In this document: one piece after another, positions 1 through 7,518 of the stretch | Numbering within the stretch: the first letter of the stretch is position 1 | Layout of the letters: the number at the start of each line of letters is the position of its first letter | Assembly: GCA_965651815.1 (NCBI GenBank) | Contig: CBFGTJ010000061.1 | Coordinates: 1-15,267, forward strand | Length of the DNA stretch: 15,267 bases | Reading direction: 5' to 3' | Source of the DNA: CBFGTJ01 sp965651815 | GTDB taxonomy: Bacteria; Actinomycetota; Acidimicrobiia; Acidimicrobiales; Microtrichaceae | The notes under the pieces: model-generated | What the model was told of the DNA's origin: nothing | The model's database searches: none | What the model saw: the letters and a program-made list of their open reading frames with translations, nothing else | Program-made: the position numbers and the translations under genes

Positions 1-673
1 AGGTGTTGGAGATGCCCTCGACGACCAGGCGGGAGCCGACCTCCTCGCCGGGCAGCGGGGACGTCACGAGCACCAGCGGCGTGACCCCGCCGAAGTCGGT
101 GCGGTCGACGCCGGCGGCCGGCACGCCCTCGCCGCCGAGGGCGTCGACCTCCTCGCCGTCGATGTGGAAGGTCACCTCGGCGACGGTGTCGAACTGGGCG
201 AGGGTGAACACGACCTGGGCGGCCCGCAGCTGCATCGACAGGCTGCCCCCGCCGGAGGTGAACTCGCCCGACAGGTCGACGACCGCGGTGCCGTCCTCGA
301 TCGAGAGCCCGAGCAGCTCGGTGCCGTCGGGGATCTCGCTGGTCATCCCCTCGGCGCCCTGCACGCCGGCGGGGCCGCCGAGCAGCGCCTCGATCGCCCC
401 CCGTGCCGTGGCGGGCGGCACGACGTCGGCCCGCGCCGCGGCGACCTTCTCGTCCCGGACGAAGTACACCCCGACCGGCACCGCCTCACCCTCCGGGTCC
501 TCCGCCTCCTGCTCTGCGGCCTCGGTCGTCGAGGTCGTGCTGGTCGTGTCGGCCGTGGTCGACGTCGTGCCGTCGCCCTCGCCCGTGCCGTCGTCGTCGC
601 CACAGGCGGCGAGCCCCAGTGCGAGCACCATCGCGACGAGCAGCGCCGCTCCCCGACCGATCACCGTCGACAT
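1..673 (-). CDS. GerMN-domain lipoprotein, C-terminus cut off by window edge
   Basis: Probable exported lipoprotein of unknown exact role. The minus-strand reading frame has 224 codons and no stop before the left edge, so the gene is partial. Residues 1-24 form a lipoprotein signal peptide ending in the lipobox LAAC (Cys24), followed by a Gly/Asp/Thr/Ser-rich linker to about residue 60. Residues about 65-185 resemble the GerMN domain (VPVGVYFVRDEK, the ARGAIEALLGGP helix, DGTAVVDLSGEF, AAQVVFTLAQF, VTFHIDG). From about 198 (TPLVLVTSPLPGEEV) a Gmad2-type Ig-like domain begins, the usual partner of GerMN in actinobacterial lipoproteins. An AGGAGGT ribosome site at 677-683 lies a few bases before the ATG and fixes the start. 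GerMN was first described in spore germination proteins, but it is widespread in non-sporulating actinobacteria, so no sporulation role is implied. Confidence 0.88.
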   Translation of the reverse strand, partial: MSTVIGRGAALLVAMVLALGLAACGDDDGTGEGDGTTSTTADTTSTTSTTEAAEQEAEDPEGEAVPVGVYFVRDEKVAAARADVVPPATARGAIEALLGGPAGVQGAEGMTSEIPDGTELLGLSIEDGTAVVDLSGEFTSGGGSLSMQLRAAQVVFTLAQFDTVAEVTFHIDGEEVDALGGEGVPAAGVDRTDFGGVTPLVLVTSPLPGEEVGSRLVVEGISNT

Positions 674-684
674 CCGACCTCCTA

Positions 685-746
685 GGGTCCGGCCCGCGGT
701 GGGCCCGACCCGGCGGACCGTACGTGCTGGACCCGACCGGCGGCAA
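685..746 (-). promoter_or_regulatory. Putative promoter and 5' hairpin of the GerMN lipoprotein gene
   Basis: Read on the minus strand, TTGCCG (746-741) and TACGGT (722-717) are separated by 18 bases, a fair SigA-type -35/-10 pair. Transcription would begin near 710. The first transcribed bases would then form a hairpin with 11-base arms at 685-695 and 701-711 (one mismatch, 5-base loop), directly before the AGGAGGT ribosome site. The promoter is inferred from motif match only. Confidence 0.4.
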
Positions 747-751
747 CGGGA

Positions 752-779
752 CGGGGGTCGGCCCGGTGGCCTGCCCCCG
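752..779 (-). terminator. Hairpin after dedA, likely end of the mrp-dedA operon
   Basis: An inverted repeat begins 6 bases after the dedA stop. Outer arms CGGGGG (752-757) and CCCCCG (774-779) enclose a 2x2 internal loop, and inner arms GGCC (760-763) and GGCC (768-771) close a 4-base loop. There is no T-tract, as is common for actinobacterial terminators. Its place between a stop codon and a likely new promoter supports a terminator role. Confidence 0.5.
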
Positions 780-785
780 GGATGC

Positions 786-1445
786 TCAGCGGTCGTCGCT
801 CCTGCCGCCCCGGAACCCGATCCGGTCCCGCAGGAAGCGCCGCCACACGAACAGGGCGACCAGGGCGACGATCACGACCACGACGGCCGTCTGGAGCAGC
901 CCGACGACGTCGCCGACCTGCTCCCAGCGGTCCCCGAGCAGCGCGCCGGCACCGACGAGCGCGGTGTTCCACACCAGGCTGCCGATCGCGGTGCAGATCG
1001 TGAAGGGCAGCGGGGCCATGCGCCGGAACCCGGCGGGGACCGACACCACCGACCGGATGAGCGGCACGCAGCGCCCGATGAGCACCGCGGCGGTCGCCCG
1101 CCGGTCGAACCACAGCTCGGCCCTGGTCATGTCCTCGCCGCTGACCCCGAACCAACGCCCGAACCGCCCGACGAAGCGGTGCAGCCGGATCGGTCCGACC
1201 GCGGCGGCGATGCCGTAGAGGATCCACGCGCCGACCACGGAGCCGGTGGTGGCGGCGAGCACCATGCCGACGACCGACGCGTCGCCGCGCCCCGCGACGA
1301 AACCGGAGAGCGGGAGCACGACCTCGGAGGGGATCGGCGGGAACACGTTCTCGAGCGCCACGAGGAACGCCACGCCCACGTAGCCGAGCGCGTCGATGAC
1401 GTCGGTGATCCAGCCCGTCAGGTCATCCAGCATCGAGCGGCCCAT
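786..1445 (-). CDS. DedA-family (VTT/SNARE-associated domain) integral membrane protein
   Basis: A 219-residue membrane protein, typical DedA length. The re-entrant segment LENVFPPIPSEVVLPLSGFV (31-50) has acidic residues Glu32 and Glu41. IGRCVPLIRSVVSVPAGFRRM (123-143) carries the paired arginines Arg125 and Arg131, the spacing seen for the essential arginines of DedA proteins. A hydrophobic C-terminal helix (about 186-201) ends in a basic tail. DedA proteins act in the cytoplasmic membrane; some are linked to proton-motive-force maintenance and alkaline tolerance, others to undecaprenyl-phosphate recycling. The gene overlaps mrpG by 23 bases from the first ATG, or by 11 bases if ATG 1433 is used. 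Neither ATG has a clear ribosome site, so coupling to mrpG translation is likely and the exact start is uncertain. Being last in a cation/proton antiporter operon suggests a shared pH or ion-stress role (inference). Confidence 0.92.
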   Translation of the reverse strand: MGRSMLDDLTGWITDVIDALGYVGVAFLVALENVFPPIPSEVVLPLSGFVAGRGDASVVGMVLAATTGSVVGAWILYGIAAAVGPIRLHRFVGRFGRWFGVSGEDMTRAELWFDRRATAAVLIGRCVPLIRSVVSVPAGFRRMAPLPFTICTAIGSLVWNTALVGAGALLGDRWEQVGDVVGLLQTAVVVVIVALVALFVWRRFLRDRIGFRGGRSDDR

Positions 1446-1785
1446 CGATCGTGTCGTCGGGGTCCGCGAGCTGGTCGATGCGGGTGGCGGGGCTGAGCTC
1501 GGTGCCGGAGTGGTAGGCGGCCCGCGCCAGGATGTGGGACCCCACCGGCGAGCTGACGAGCTGCAGCCCCGCGGCGAGCACCAGGCGCACGACGTCCGCG
1601 GCGGTGGTCAGCTGGAGGGCGCCGCCGGCGGCGACGAGCAGCACCCCGAAGGTCACCGCCTTGGTGGCGGCGTGGATCCGGGAGAACACGTCGTCGAAGC
1701 GGTGCAGGCCCGCGCCGGCGAGCAGCACGAACCCGGCGCCCAGCAGCATGAGCGCGCCCGACGCGACGTCGACGACGACCCTCAC
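1423..1785 (-). CDS. mrpG: Mrp cation/proton antiporter subunit G
   Basis: Small membrane subunit of the Mrp/Mnh antiporter, which exchanges cytoplasmic Na+ (or K+) for external protons. It has 120 residues, normal for MrpG. Three hydrophobic segments are seen, with the family motifs GLHRFDDVFSRIHAATKAVTFG (27-48) and SSPVGSHILARAAYHSG (78-94). The start is GTG at 1785, overlapping the mrpF stop as GTGA, with AGGGG about six bases upstream. After the membrane segments, a hydrophilic tail of about 25 residues ends inside the dedA start region. Identification is firm from motifs and operon position. Confidence 0.95.
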   Translation of the reverse strand: MRVVVDVASGALMLLGAGFVLLAGAGLHRFDDVFSRIHAATKAVTFGVLLVAAGGALQLTTAADVVRLVLAAGLQLVSSPVGSHILARAAYHSGTELSPATRIDQLADPDDTIDGPLDAG

Positions 1786-2045
1786 CGCGCGCCCCTGCGC
1801 TCGATGAAGCGGCCCACGGAGATGGTGCCGATGAAGGCCACCAGGGCGACGGCGAGCAGGAGGTCCAGGTTGCGCCCGTCGTCGTCTCGGGCCGCTTCGA
1901 GCGCGACCTCGACCACGATCGTCACGAGCAGCGTGTCGAGCGCGAGCACCCGGTCGGCGAGCGAGGGGCCGCGCACGAGGCGCAGCACGCAGAGCGCGGC
2001 GCCGATCGCCACGAGGACCTGGGCGATGGAGATGACGACGCTCAC
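1782..2045 (-). CDS. mrpF: Mrp cation/proton antiporter subunit F
   Basis: An 87-residue membrane subunit with three hydrophobic segments. The MrpF/PhaF signature RGPSLADRVLALD (25-37) has the conserved Asp31, Arg32 and Asp37, and the C-terminal helix VALVAFIGTISVGRFIERR (66-84) is typical. The frame is open far upstream through mrpE, so the start was chosen at GTG 2045, which overlaps the mrpE stop as GTGA and has a strong GAGGAGG seven bases before it. MrpF is a required subunit of the Mrp complex in the cytoplasmic membrane. Confidence 0.95.
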   Translation of the reverse strand: MSVVISIAQVLVAIGAALCVLRLVRGPSLADRVLALDTLLVTIVVEVALEAARDDDGRNLDLLLAVALVAFIGTISVGRFIERRGAR

Positions 2046-2620
2046 GACGACGCCTCCTCGGCAGCCCGGCGGAGCTCCTCGAGGTCCGCGCGCACCTCGT
2101 CGAGGCAGTCCTCCGGCCCGAGCGCCCGCACGAGCCGCCAGTGCATCTCGGCGATCGAGTGCCGCACCTCCTCGACGGTGTGCAGCTCGAGCACGTGGAC
2201 GTGGAACACCGAGGGCCGGTCGGCGACCTCGATGATCGAGGTGCCCGGCGTGAGCATCACGCCGTTCGCGAGCACCGCCTTGACCAGCGACGAGCTCGGC
2301 GGCAGCTGCACCTCCACGATCGCCCGCCGGTGCTGGACCCGGCTGGGTCGCAGCACGGCCTGGGCCACGTGGATGTTCGCGAGCGTGAGCTCCTTCAGGT
2401 AGTAGCCGGCGTACCGCAGCAGCATCAGCGGACGGACCTTGTGGGTGGGCCGCTCCTCGGGGTCGGGGAACAGCAGCATCACCACCGCGGTGGCGACCAC
2501 CCCGCCGAGGATCGACGCGGTCGTGTACGACCCCCACGCCGTGACCCAGATGGCGAGCAGGAGCAGCCACCCGGACGGGCGGCCGAGCCGCCGTCGCAGC
2601 GCCGTCGCCCGCCCGCTCAC
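2042..2620 (-). CDS. mrpE: Mrp cation/proton antiporter subunit E
   Basis: A 192-residue subunit. After a basic N-terminus, two hydrophobic segments (about 18-52) carry the membrane part. The cytoplasmic region includes the MrpE hallmark LANGVMLTPGTSIIEV (117-132) and a beta-rich stretch, VFHVHVLELH (138-147). The C-terminal 45 residues form a charged helical tail. The start GTG 2620 overlaps the mrpD stop as GTGA; the ribosome site is weak, so translation probably relies on coupling to mrpD. MrpE is needed for assembly and stability of the antiporter in studied bacteria. Confidence 0.94.
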   Translation of the reverse strand: MSGRATALRRRLGRPSGWLLLLAIWVTAWGSYTTASILGGVVATAVVMLLFPDPEERPTHKVRPLMLLRYAGYYLKELTLANIHVAQAVLRPSRVQHRRAIVEVQLPPSSSLVKAVLANGVMLTPGTSIIEVADRPSVFHVHVLELHTVEEVRHSIAEMHWRLVRALGPEDCLDEVRADLEELRRAAEEASS

Positions 2621-4122
2621 GGCCCCACCACCGCCTCGATGTACGACCCCGCCGGTGCCAGCAGCTCCTCGGCGGCCTGCTCGCTGAGCTGCCACACCGG
2701 CTCGGCCGCCACGGCGATCACCAGCGTGAGCGCGACGAGCCCGAGGGTCGCGGCGTTCATGAGGCGCGGCGCGTGGTCGGGCAGCGTGAACACCTGCCCC
2801 GCGGGGCCGATGATCGGCTCGCGCTCGACGTGGTCGCCCCAGAACACGTTCGCCCAGATCTTCGACATCGACAGCAGCGTCAGCAGGCTCACCGCCAGGG
2901 CGACGCCGGTGACCACCCACTCCCCGACCGAGAACCCGGCGGTGACCAGCGCGAGCTTGCCGAAGAACCCGGTGAACGGGGGGACCCCCACGAGGCTCAG
3001 CGCGGCCAGCCCGAACATCGCCGCGATGAACGGGTTGGAGCGCAGCAGCCCACCGGCGCGCTGCAGCGCGGACGACCCGGTCACGGTCTCGACGAGCCCG
3101 TTCACGAGGAACAGGGCGGTCTTGACCGGGATCTGGTGGACGATGAAGAACACGGCCCCCGCGATGCCGGCGACGCTGTAGAGGCCGAGGCCGAACAGCA
3201 TGTAGCCGATCTGGCTGACGATGTGGAAGCTCAGGATGCGCTTCATGTCGTCCTGCGCGATCGCCCCCAGGACGCCCACCACCATCGTGAGCCCGGCCAG
3301 CACCAGCAGCAGCACCATGGGCTCGTCGCTGGGGAACAGCAACGTCTGGCTGCGGATGATCGCGTACACGCCGATCTTGGTGAGCAGGCCCGCGAACACC
3401 GCCGTCACGGTCACCGGCGCGGTCGGGTACGAGTCCGGCAACCAGAAGAACAGCGGGAAGATCGCCGCCTTGATGCCGAACGTGACGAGCAGGAGGCCGC
3501 CGAGCGCCTGGCGGACCCCGTCGGGCACCTCCTGGAGGCGCAGCGCGACCTCGGCCATGTTCACCGAGCCGGTGGCCGCGTAGAGCAGCCCGACGCTCGT
3601 GACCAGCAGCGTCGACGCGACGAGGTTGATGATCACGTAGGTCATGCCCGACCGGACCTGGTCGCGGCTGCCGCCGAGCGTGATGAGCACGTAGCTCGAG
3701 GCGAGCATCACCTCGAACGCGACGAAGAGGTTGAACAGGTCGCCCGCGAGCAGCGAGCCGGCCACGCCCGCGGACAGCATCAGGTACAGGGAGTGGAAGT
3801 AGAAGGCGCCCTTGTCGGCCCGGGGCTGGCCGACCGCGTAGACGAACACGGCGAGCAGCGTCGCGACCGCGACCACGAGCAGCAGCGCCGAGAAGACGTC
3901 CGCGACGAGCGTGATCCCGATCGGTGCCGGCCAACCGGCCAGGTGCACCGAGACGGGGCCCTCGTCGGCGACGTGGGCCAGCAGCACGAGCGACATCACC
4001 AGCGCTGCACCCAGGAACGCGGTGCCGAGCGCCTGCTGGACGCGCACCTGCCGCCACAGCGCCATGTTGAGGCCCGCGCCGAGGAGCGGCAGCGCCACGA
4101 GCAGGGGCAGCACGACGTTCAC
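2617..4122 (-). CDS. mrpD: Mrp cation/proton antiporter subunit D (NuoN/NuoM-like channel)
   Basis: One of the two large proton-channel subunits, homologous to complex I antiporter-like subunits. It has 501 residues, normal for MrpD, with about 14 predicted membrane helices. Key residues are present: Glu137 in LFVAFEVMLASSYVLITL, Lys218 in FGIKAAIFPLFFWLPD, Lys249 in GLLTKIGVYAIIR, and Lys334 in HQIPVKTALFLVNG. The Glu/Lys pair is essential for antiport in studied MrpD proteins. The GVPPFTGFFGKL loop (379-390) is also typical. The start GTG 4122 overlaps the mrpC stop as GTGA, with AAGGGG seven bases upstream. Confidence 0.97.
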   Translation of the reverse strand: MNVVLPLLVALPLLGAGLNMALWRQVRVQQALGTAFLGAALVMSLVLLAHVADEGPVSVHLAGWPAPIGITLVADVFSALLLVVAVATLLAVFVYAVGQPRADKGAFYFHSLYLMLSAGVAGSLLAGDLFNLFVAFEVMLASSYVLITLGGSRDQVRSGMTYVIINLVASTLLVTSVGLLYAATGSVNMAEVALRLQEVPDGVRQALGGLLLVTFGIKAAIFPLFFWLPDSYPTAPVTVTAVFAGLLTKIGVYAIIRSQTLLFPSDEPMVLLLVLAGLTMVVGVLGAIAQDDMKRILSFHIVSQIGYMLFGLGLYSVAGIAGAVFFIVHQIPVKTALFLVNGLVETVTGSSALQRAGGLLRSNPFIAAMFGLAALSLVGVPPFTGFFGKLALVTAGFSVGEWVVTGVALAVSLLTLLSMSKIWANVFWGDHVEREPIIGPAGQVFTLPDHAPRLMNAATLGLVALTLVIAVAAEPVWQLSEQAAEELLAPAGSYIEAVVGP

Positions 4123-4586
4123 CGCTGCGCCCCTTCCCCGATGCTCGTCGACCCTCCGGCCGGGGGCTCTCCACCGGTGGTGGCGGGCATCGGCTCCTCC
4201 TCTTCCTCCTCGATCTCCGCGACGATCTCCTCCTCGCGCCGGGCCTGCGCGATGCGGCGGTCCTCGAGGTCGTCCTCGACCTCGTCGGCGCCGGTGAGGG
4301 TGGCGCTGCGGTACGCGAGCGCGAGCAGCAGGGCGATGATCCCGAGGTTGATGACGATCGTGGTGAGGCTCATCGCCTGGGGCATGGGGTCGCCCATCGG
4401 ACCCTCCGCGCTGCCGTCCGCGACCGGGGGCGCGCCGGCCCGCCCGCCGGTCAGCATCATCAACAGGTTGACCCCGTTGCCGTACATGCCGAGCCCGAGC
4501 ACGATGCGCGACAGGGTGCGCTGGAGGAGCAGGAACGTGCCGGTCGCGAAGATGATGCCGACGCCGGCCGCGAGCACGAGGATCAC
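4119..4586 (-). CDS. mrpC: Mrp cation/proton antiporter subunit C (NuoK-like) with acidic C-terminal tail
   Basis: A NuoK-like membrane subunit of 155 residues, about 40 longer than the usual 110-115. Three hydrophobic segments cover 3-20, 28-46 and 72-92. The family motifs are GLGMYGNGVNLLMM (31-44) and DPMPQAMSLTTIVINLG (66-82). The extra C-terminal region (about 100-155) is hydrophilic and strongly acidic: a predicted helix DDLEDRRIAQARREEE followed by EIEEEEEE, then a Pro/Gly/Thr-rich end. The start GTG 4586 overlaps the mrpAB stop as GTGA and has GGAGGAGG about ten bases before it, one of the best ribosome sites in the operon. Confidence 0.95.
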   Translation of the reverse strand: MILVLAAGVGIIFATGTFLLLQRTLSRIVLGLGMYGNGVNLLMMLTGGRAGAPPVADGSAEGPMGDPMPQAMSLTTIVINLGIIALLLALAYRSATLTGADEVEDDLEDRRIAQARREEEIVAEIEEEEEEPMPATTGGEPPAGGSTSIGEGAQR

Positions 4587-7366
4587 GCCTCCCGCACCTC
4601 CTCCCGCCCGAGGGAGCGCAGGAGCGCCAGCACCAGCCCGACGACGACCAGGTAGACACCGGTGTCGAACACGAGGCCGCTCGAGAGCTTCACCTCGCCG
4701 AGGCCCGGCAGCGTCCCCGCGAGCGCGCCCGACTCGAGGTACTCGCCGCCGTTGGCCCACCCCACCGCACCGGCGAGGGCGGCGAGGCTGATCCCCACGC
4801 CGAGGAACGCCTCCGCGGCGAGCGGCTCCCGCCGACGGAGGCTGCGGTCACCGCCCGCGAGGTACAGCAGCATGAACGCGCACCCGGCGACGAGCCCGCC
4901 GATGAACCCGCCGCCCGGCTCGTCGTGCCCGCGCAGCAGGAGCACCAGGGAGAACAGCAGCACCACCCGGAACAGGGCGCGCACCGCGGCGTCGAGGAAG
5001 AACGACGGACGCCACGGCTCGACCGCCCGGTCGGTGGAGCGGCCCCGCTCGCGGCGCGCCGCGCGGACCAGCCCGAGCACGCCGAGCGCGGTGACGGTCA
5101 CGACCGCGGTCTCGCCCAGGGTGTCGAACCCGCGGAACTCGACGAGGATCGCGTTGACGATGTTCTGGCCGCCCGCCTCCGGCGACTCGGCGATGAACTC
5201 GTCGCCGAGGGGCACGACGTCGGGGCGGGCCGAGAACGCGACGAGCACGAAGCCCGCGGCGAGCACCCCGACCAGCGCGGAGACCACCGCCCGGGACCCG
5301 CGCGACAGCGACGTCTGGTTGGGTGCGAACCGGCCGGGCAGGTGCCGCAGCACGAGCACGAAGAGCACCAGCAGCAGGGTCTCGACCAGCACCTGCGTGA
5401 GCGCGAGGTCCGGCGCCCCCTGGTACATGAACAGCACGGCCATGCCGTAGCCGACCGCCCCGACGCAGACCACCGCGGCGAGTCGCTGGCGCATCATCAC
5501 CGCGCCCACCGACGCGACCCCCATCAGCACGACGGCCACGACCTGGCCGGGGTCGTCGGCGAGGTCGACCTCGGGCAGCGAGTCGACCCCGAGCAGCAGC
5601 GCGCCGCCGGGCACGACGAGCACCGTGCTGAGGATGACCAGCAGGTACAGCGGGAGCGAACCGGTCTGCACGTGACCGATGAACACGTCCGCGCCGCGCA
5701 TCAGCCGGGCGACCCCGATGTCGAAGATCCGGCCACCCGACGGCGGGTGCGGCAGCCGCTGCTGGAGCTCCTCCACCTGGTGACGCCCGCGCCAGGCGAG
5801 CCAGCCGAGCAGCACCACGACCGCCGAGAGCAGCAACGGCACGCCGAACCCGTGCCACAGGGCGAGCGCCCCGTGCCCGACGCCGTCCATCAGCGTCCGC
5901 GCCGCGCCCACCACGAGCGCCGAGACGGTGCGGGGGTAGATGCCGCCGACGACGGTGACGACGGTGAGGACCATCGCGGGGCCGAGCAGCCACCAGCCGG
6001 CCTCGCGCGGGTCCTGCACCTCGCCCTTGGCCGGCGCGACCCCGGGCACCTCGGGCCCGACCATGCCCCACACCATTCGGGCGCTGTAGGCGACGGTCAG
6101 CACCGAGCCGGCCGCCACGGCCGCGAGCGCCCACCCGCCCCACGCCGCGTCCACGTGCAGCAGCGACTCGAACGCGCCCTCCTTGGCGACGAACCCCAGC
6201 AGCGGCGGCAGGCCCGCCATCGACGCCGCGCCGACGACGGCCATGCCGGTGGTGACGGGCATCGACCGGTGCAGCTCCGAGAGCCGGCGCGCGTCGCGGG
6301 TGTGCGCCTGGTGGTCGACGATGCCGACGACCATGAACAGGGCCGCCTTGAACAGCGCGTGGGCGAGCAGCAGGGCGGCGCCGGCGAGGGTCGCGTCCTC
6401 GAACCCCATGCCGAACAGCACGACCAGCAGGCCGAGCTGGCTGGTCGTCCCGTGGGCGAGCAGCAGCTTGAGGTCGTTCTGCGACAGGGCCCGCCAGCCG
6501 CCCACGAACATCGTGACGAGGCCGACGACCACGACGAGCGGCCGCCACAGCGCCGCGTCGGCGAACCCGGGGGCGAGGCGGGCGATGAGGTAGACGCCCG
6601 CCTTCACCATCGTCGCCGAGTGCAGGTACGCGCTGACCGGGGTGGGCGCGACCATCGCGCCGGGCAGCCAGTAGTGGAACGGGAACTGGGCGGACTTCGT
6701 GAACGCCCCGACCAGCACCAGGACCAGCGCGACGTCGACGGTCGTGCCGGTCGGCGGGTCGGCGACGAGCGCGGACAGCGACCAGGTGCCGCCCTCGAGG
6801 GCGAGCAGGACGAACCCGCCGAGCATCGCCAGCCCGCCCGCGCCGGTGGTGAGCAGGGCTCGCAGCGCCGCGGCGCGTGCCGTCGCGGAGCGGTCCTCGG
6901 TGCCGATCAGCAGGTAGGAGGTGAACGACGTGGCCTCCCAGAACAGGAAGACCGCGAGCAGGTCGTCGACCACGACGAGCCCCGCCATCGACCCGCCGAA
7001 CGCGAGGAGGAGCCCGCCGAGGCGGCCGAGGTCTGCTCGGTCGCCCAGGTAGGCCGCCGCGTAGGCGAGCACGAGGACGCCGACGCCCGAGACGAGGGTG
7101 AGCATCAGCAGCGAGAACCCGTCCAGCGCGACGGTGACCTCGAAGCCGAGCGACGGCGCCCAGCTCAGCCGCTCCCTGATCGGGTCGCCGTCGAGGATCC
7201 GGGGTGCGGCCGCCACCGCCCACGCCAGCAGCGCCGCGGGCGGCACCGCGAGCACCGCGAACCCGCGGCGCCCCAACCTGGCGACGATCGGGCCCGCGAA
7301 CGCGGCGACGAGCCCGTGCAGTCCGAGAAGTGCGAGCACCACGGCGGGTCCGCTCGCGGTGTTCAC
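4583..7366 (-). CDS. mrpA: Fused Mrp antiporter subunits A and B
   Basis: The largest subunit, 927 residues. Residues about 1-520 are the NuoL-like channel with Glu144 (FWEATSFTSYLLIG), Lys224 (TKSAQFPFHYWLPGAM), Lys300 (QNDLK) and Lys340 (HALFK). Residues about 600-770 are the MrpA C-terminal DUF4040/MbhE-like part (GAPDLALTQVLVETLLLVLF; EFRGFDTLGETAVV). Residues about 785-927 are a complete MrpB domain (GHDEPGGGFIGGL at 813-825; SGLVFDTGVYLVVVG at 896-910). Stand-alone MrpB is absent from the operon, so this is an A-B fusion like the PhaAB arrangement. The start was set at GTG 7366: the N-terminus then matches the first helix. No ribosome site precedes it; the frame stays open upstream to 7582 only by overlapping the divergent gene. 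Confidence 0.96.
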   Translation of the reverse strand: MNTASGPAVVLALLGLHGLVAAFAGPIVARLGRRGFAVLAVPPAALLAWAVAAAPRILDGDPIRERLSWAPSLGFEVTVALDGFSLLMLTLVSGVGVLVLAYAAAYLGDRADLGRLGGLLLAFGGSMAGLVVVDDLLAVFLFWEATSFTSYLLIGTEDRSATARAAALRALLTTGAGGLAMLGGFVLLALEGGTWSLSALVADPPTGTTVDVALVLVLVGAFTKSAQFPFHYWLPGAMVAPTPVSAYLHSATMVKAGVYLIARLAPGFADAALWRPLVVVVGLVTMFVGGWRALSQNDLKLLLAHGTTSQLGLLVVLFGMGFEDATLAGAALLLAHALFKAALFMVVGIVDHQAHTRDARRLSELHRSMPVTTGMAVVGAASMAGLPPLLGFVAKEGAFESLLHVDAAWGGWALAAVAAGSVLTVAYSARMVWGMVGPEVPGVAPAKGEVQDPREAGWWLLGPAMVLTVVTVVGGIYPRTVSALVVGAARTLMDGVGHGALALWHGFGVPLLLSAVVVLLGWLAWRGRHQVEELQQRLPHPPSGGRIFDIGVARLMRGADVFIGHVQTGSLPLYLLVILSTVLVVPGGALLLGVDSLPEVDLADDPGQVVAVVLMGVASVGAVMMRQRLAAVVCVGAVGYGMAVLFMYQGAPDLALTQVLVETLLLVLFVLVLRHLPGRFAPNQTSLSRGSRAVVSALVGVLAAGFVLVAFSARPDVVPLGDEFIAESPEAGGQNIVNAILVEFRGFDTLGETAVVTVTALGVLGLVRAARRERGRSTDRAVEPWRPSFFLDAAVRALFRVVLLFSLVLLLRGHDEPGGGFIGGLVAGCAFMLLYLAGGDRSLRRREPLAAEAFLGVGISLAALAGAVGWANGGEYLESGALAGTLPGLGEVKLSSGLVFDTGVYLVVVGLVLALLRSLGREEVREA

Positions 7367-7413
7367 CGTGCGGCGTCGGCCGCCATGGGGGCGATCGTGG
7401 GGTCGCGCAGCAT
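7363..7413 (-). CDS. Possible 16-residue leader ORF overlapping the mrpA start
   Basis: An ATG at 7413 opens a 16-codon frame, MLRDPTIAPMAADAAR, whose TGA overlaps the mrpA GTG start as GTGA. This is the same junction used between all the mrp genes. mrpA has no visible ribosome site, so translation of this mini-ORF could deliver ribosomes to it. A TACCGT -10-like element ends nine bases before the ATG, compatible with a leaderless or near-leaderless transcript. There is no homology evidence, and such a short frame can arise by chance. Confidence 0.35.
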   Translation of the reverse strand: MLRDPTIAPMAADAAR

Positions 7414-7422
7414 GGTCGGCCA

Positions 7423-7428
7423 ACGGTA
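7423..7428 (-). promoter_or_regulatory. Putative -10 element for the mrp operon
   Basis: TACCGT on the minus strand (7428 to 7423) fits the actinobacterial TANNNT -10 pattern. It ends nine bases before the mini-ORF ATG and 56 bases before the mrpA GTG. No convincing -35 hexamer is seen at normal spacing. It is the best candidate in the 169-base gap between mrpA and the divergent SDR gene. Confidence 0.35.
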
Positions 7429-7518
7429 CCCGACGGCGGTGACCCCCGACGCCGGCCCTCTCAGGCTGCAGCGCGGGACGCCACGCGGCGCCCGTTTGGC
7501 GGGGCACCGGGGGTCCCC

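Noticed and set aside
4195..4250. A GAG/CTC-rich simple-repeat tract considered as a microsatellite
   Set aside because: It lies in frame within mrpC and encodes the Glu-rich tail; it is better described as part of the gene.
2773..4791. A 672-codon open frame on the plus strand antisense to mrpD and mrpC
   Set aside because: Same reason: antisense to conserved genes, biased composition, no domain, no ribosome site.
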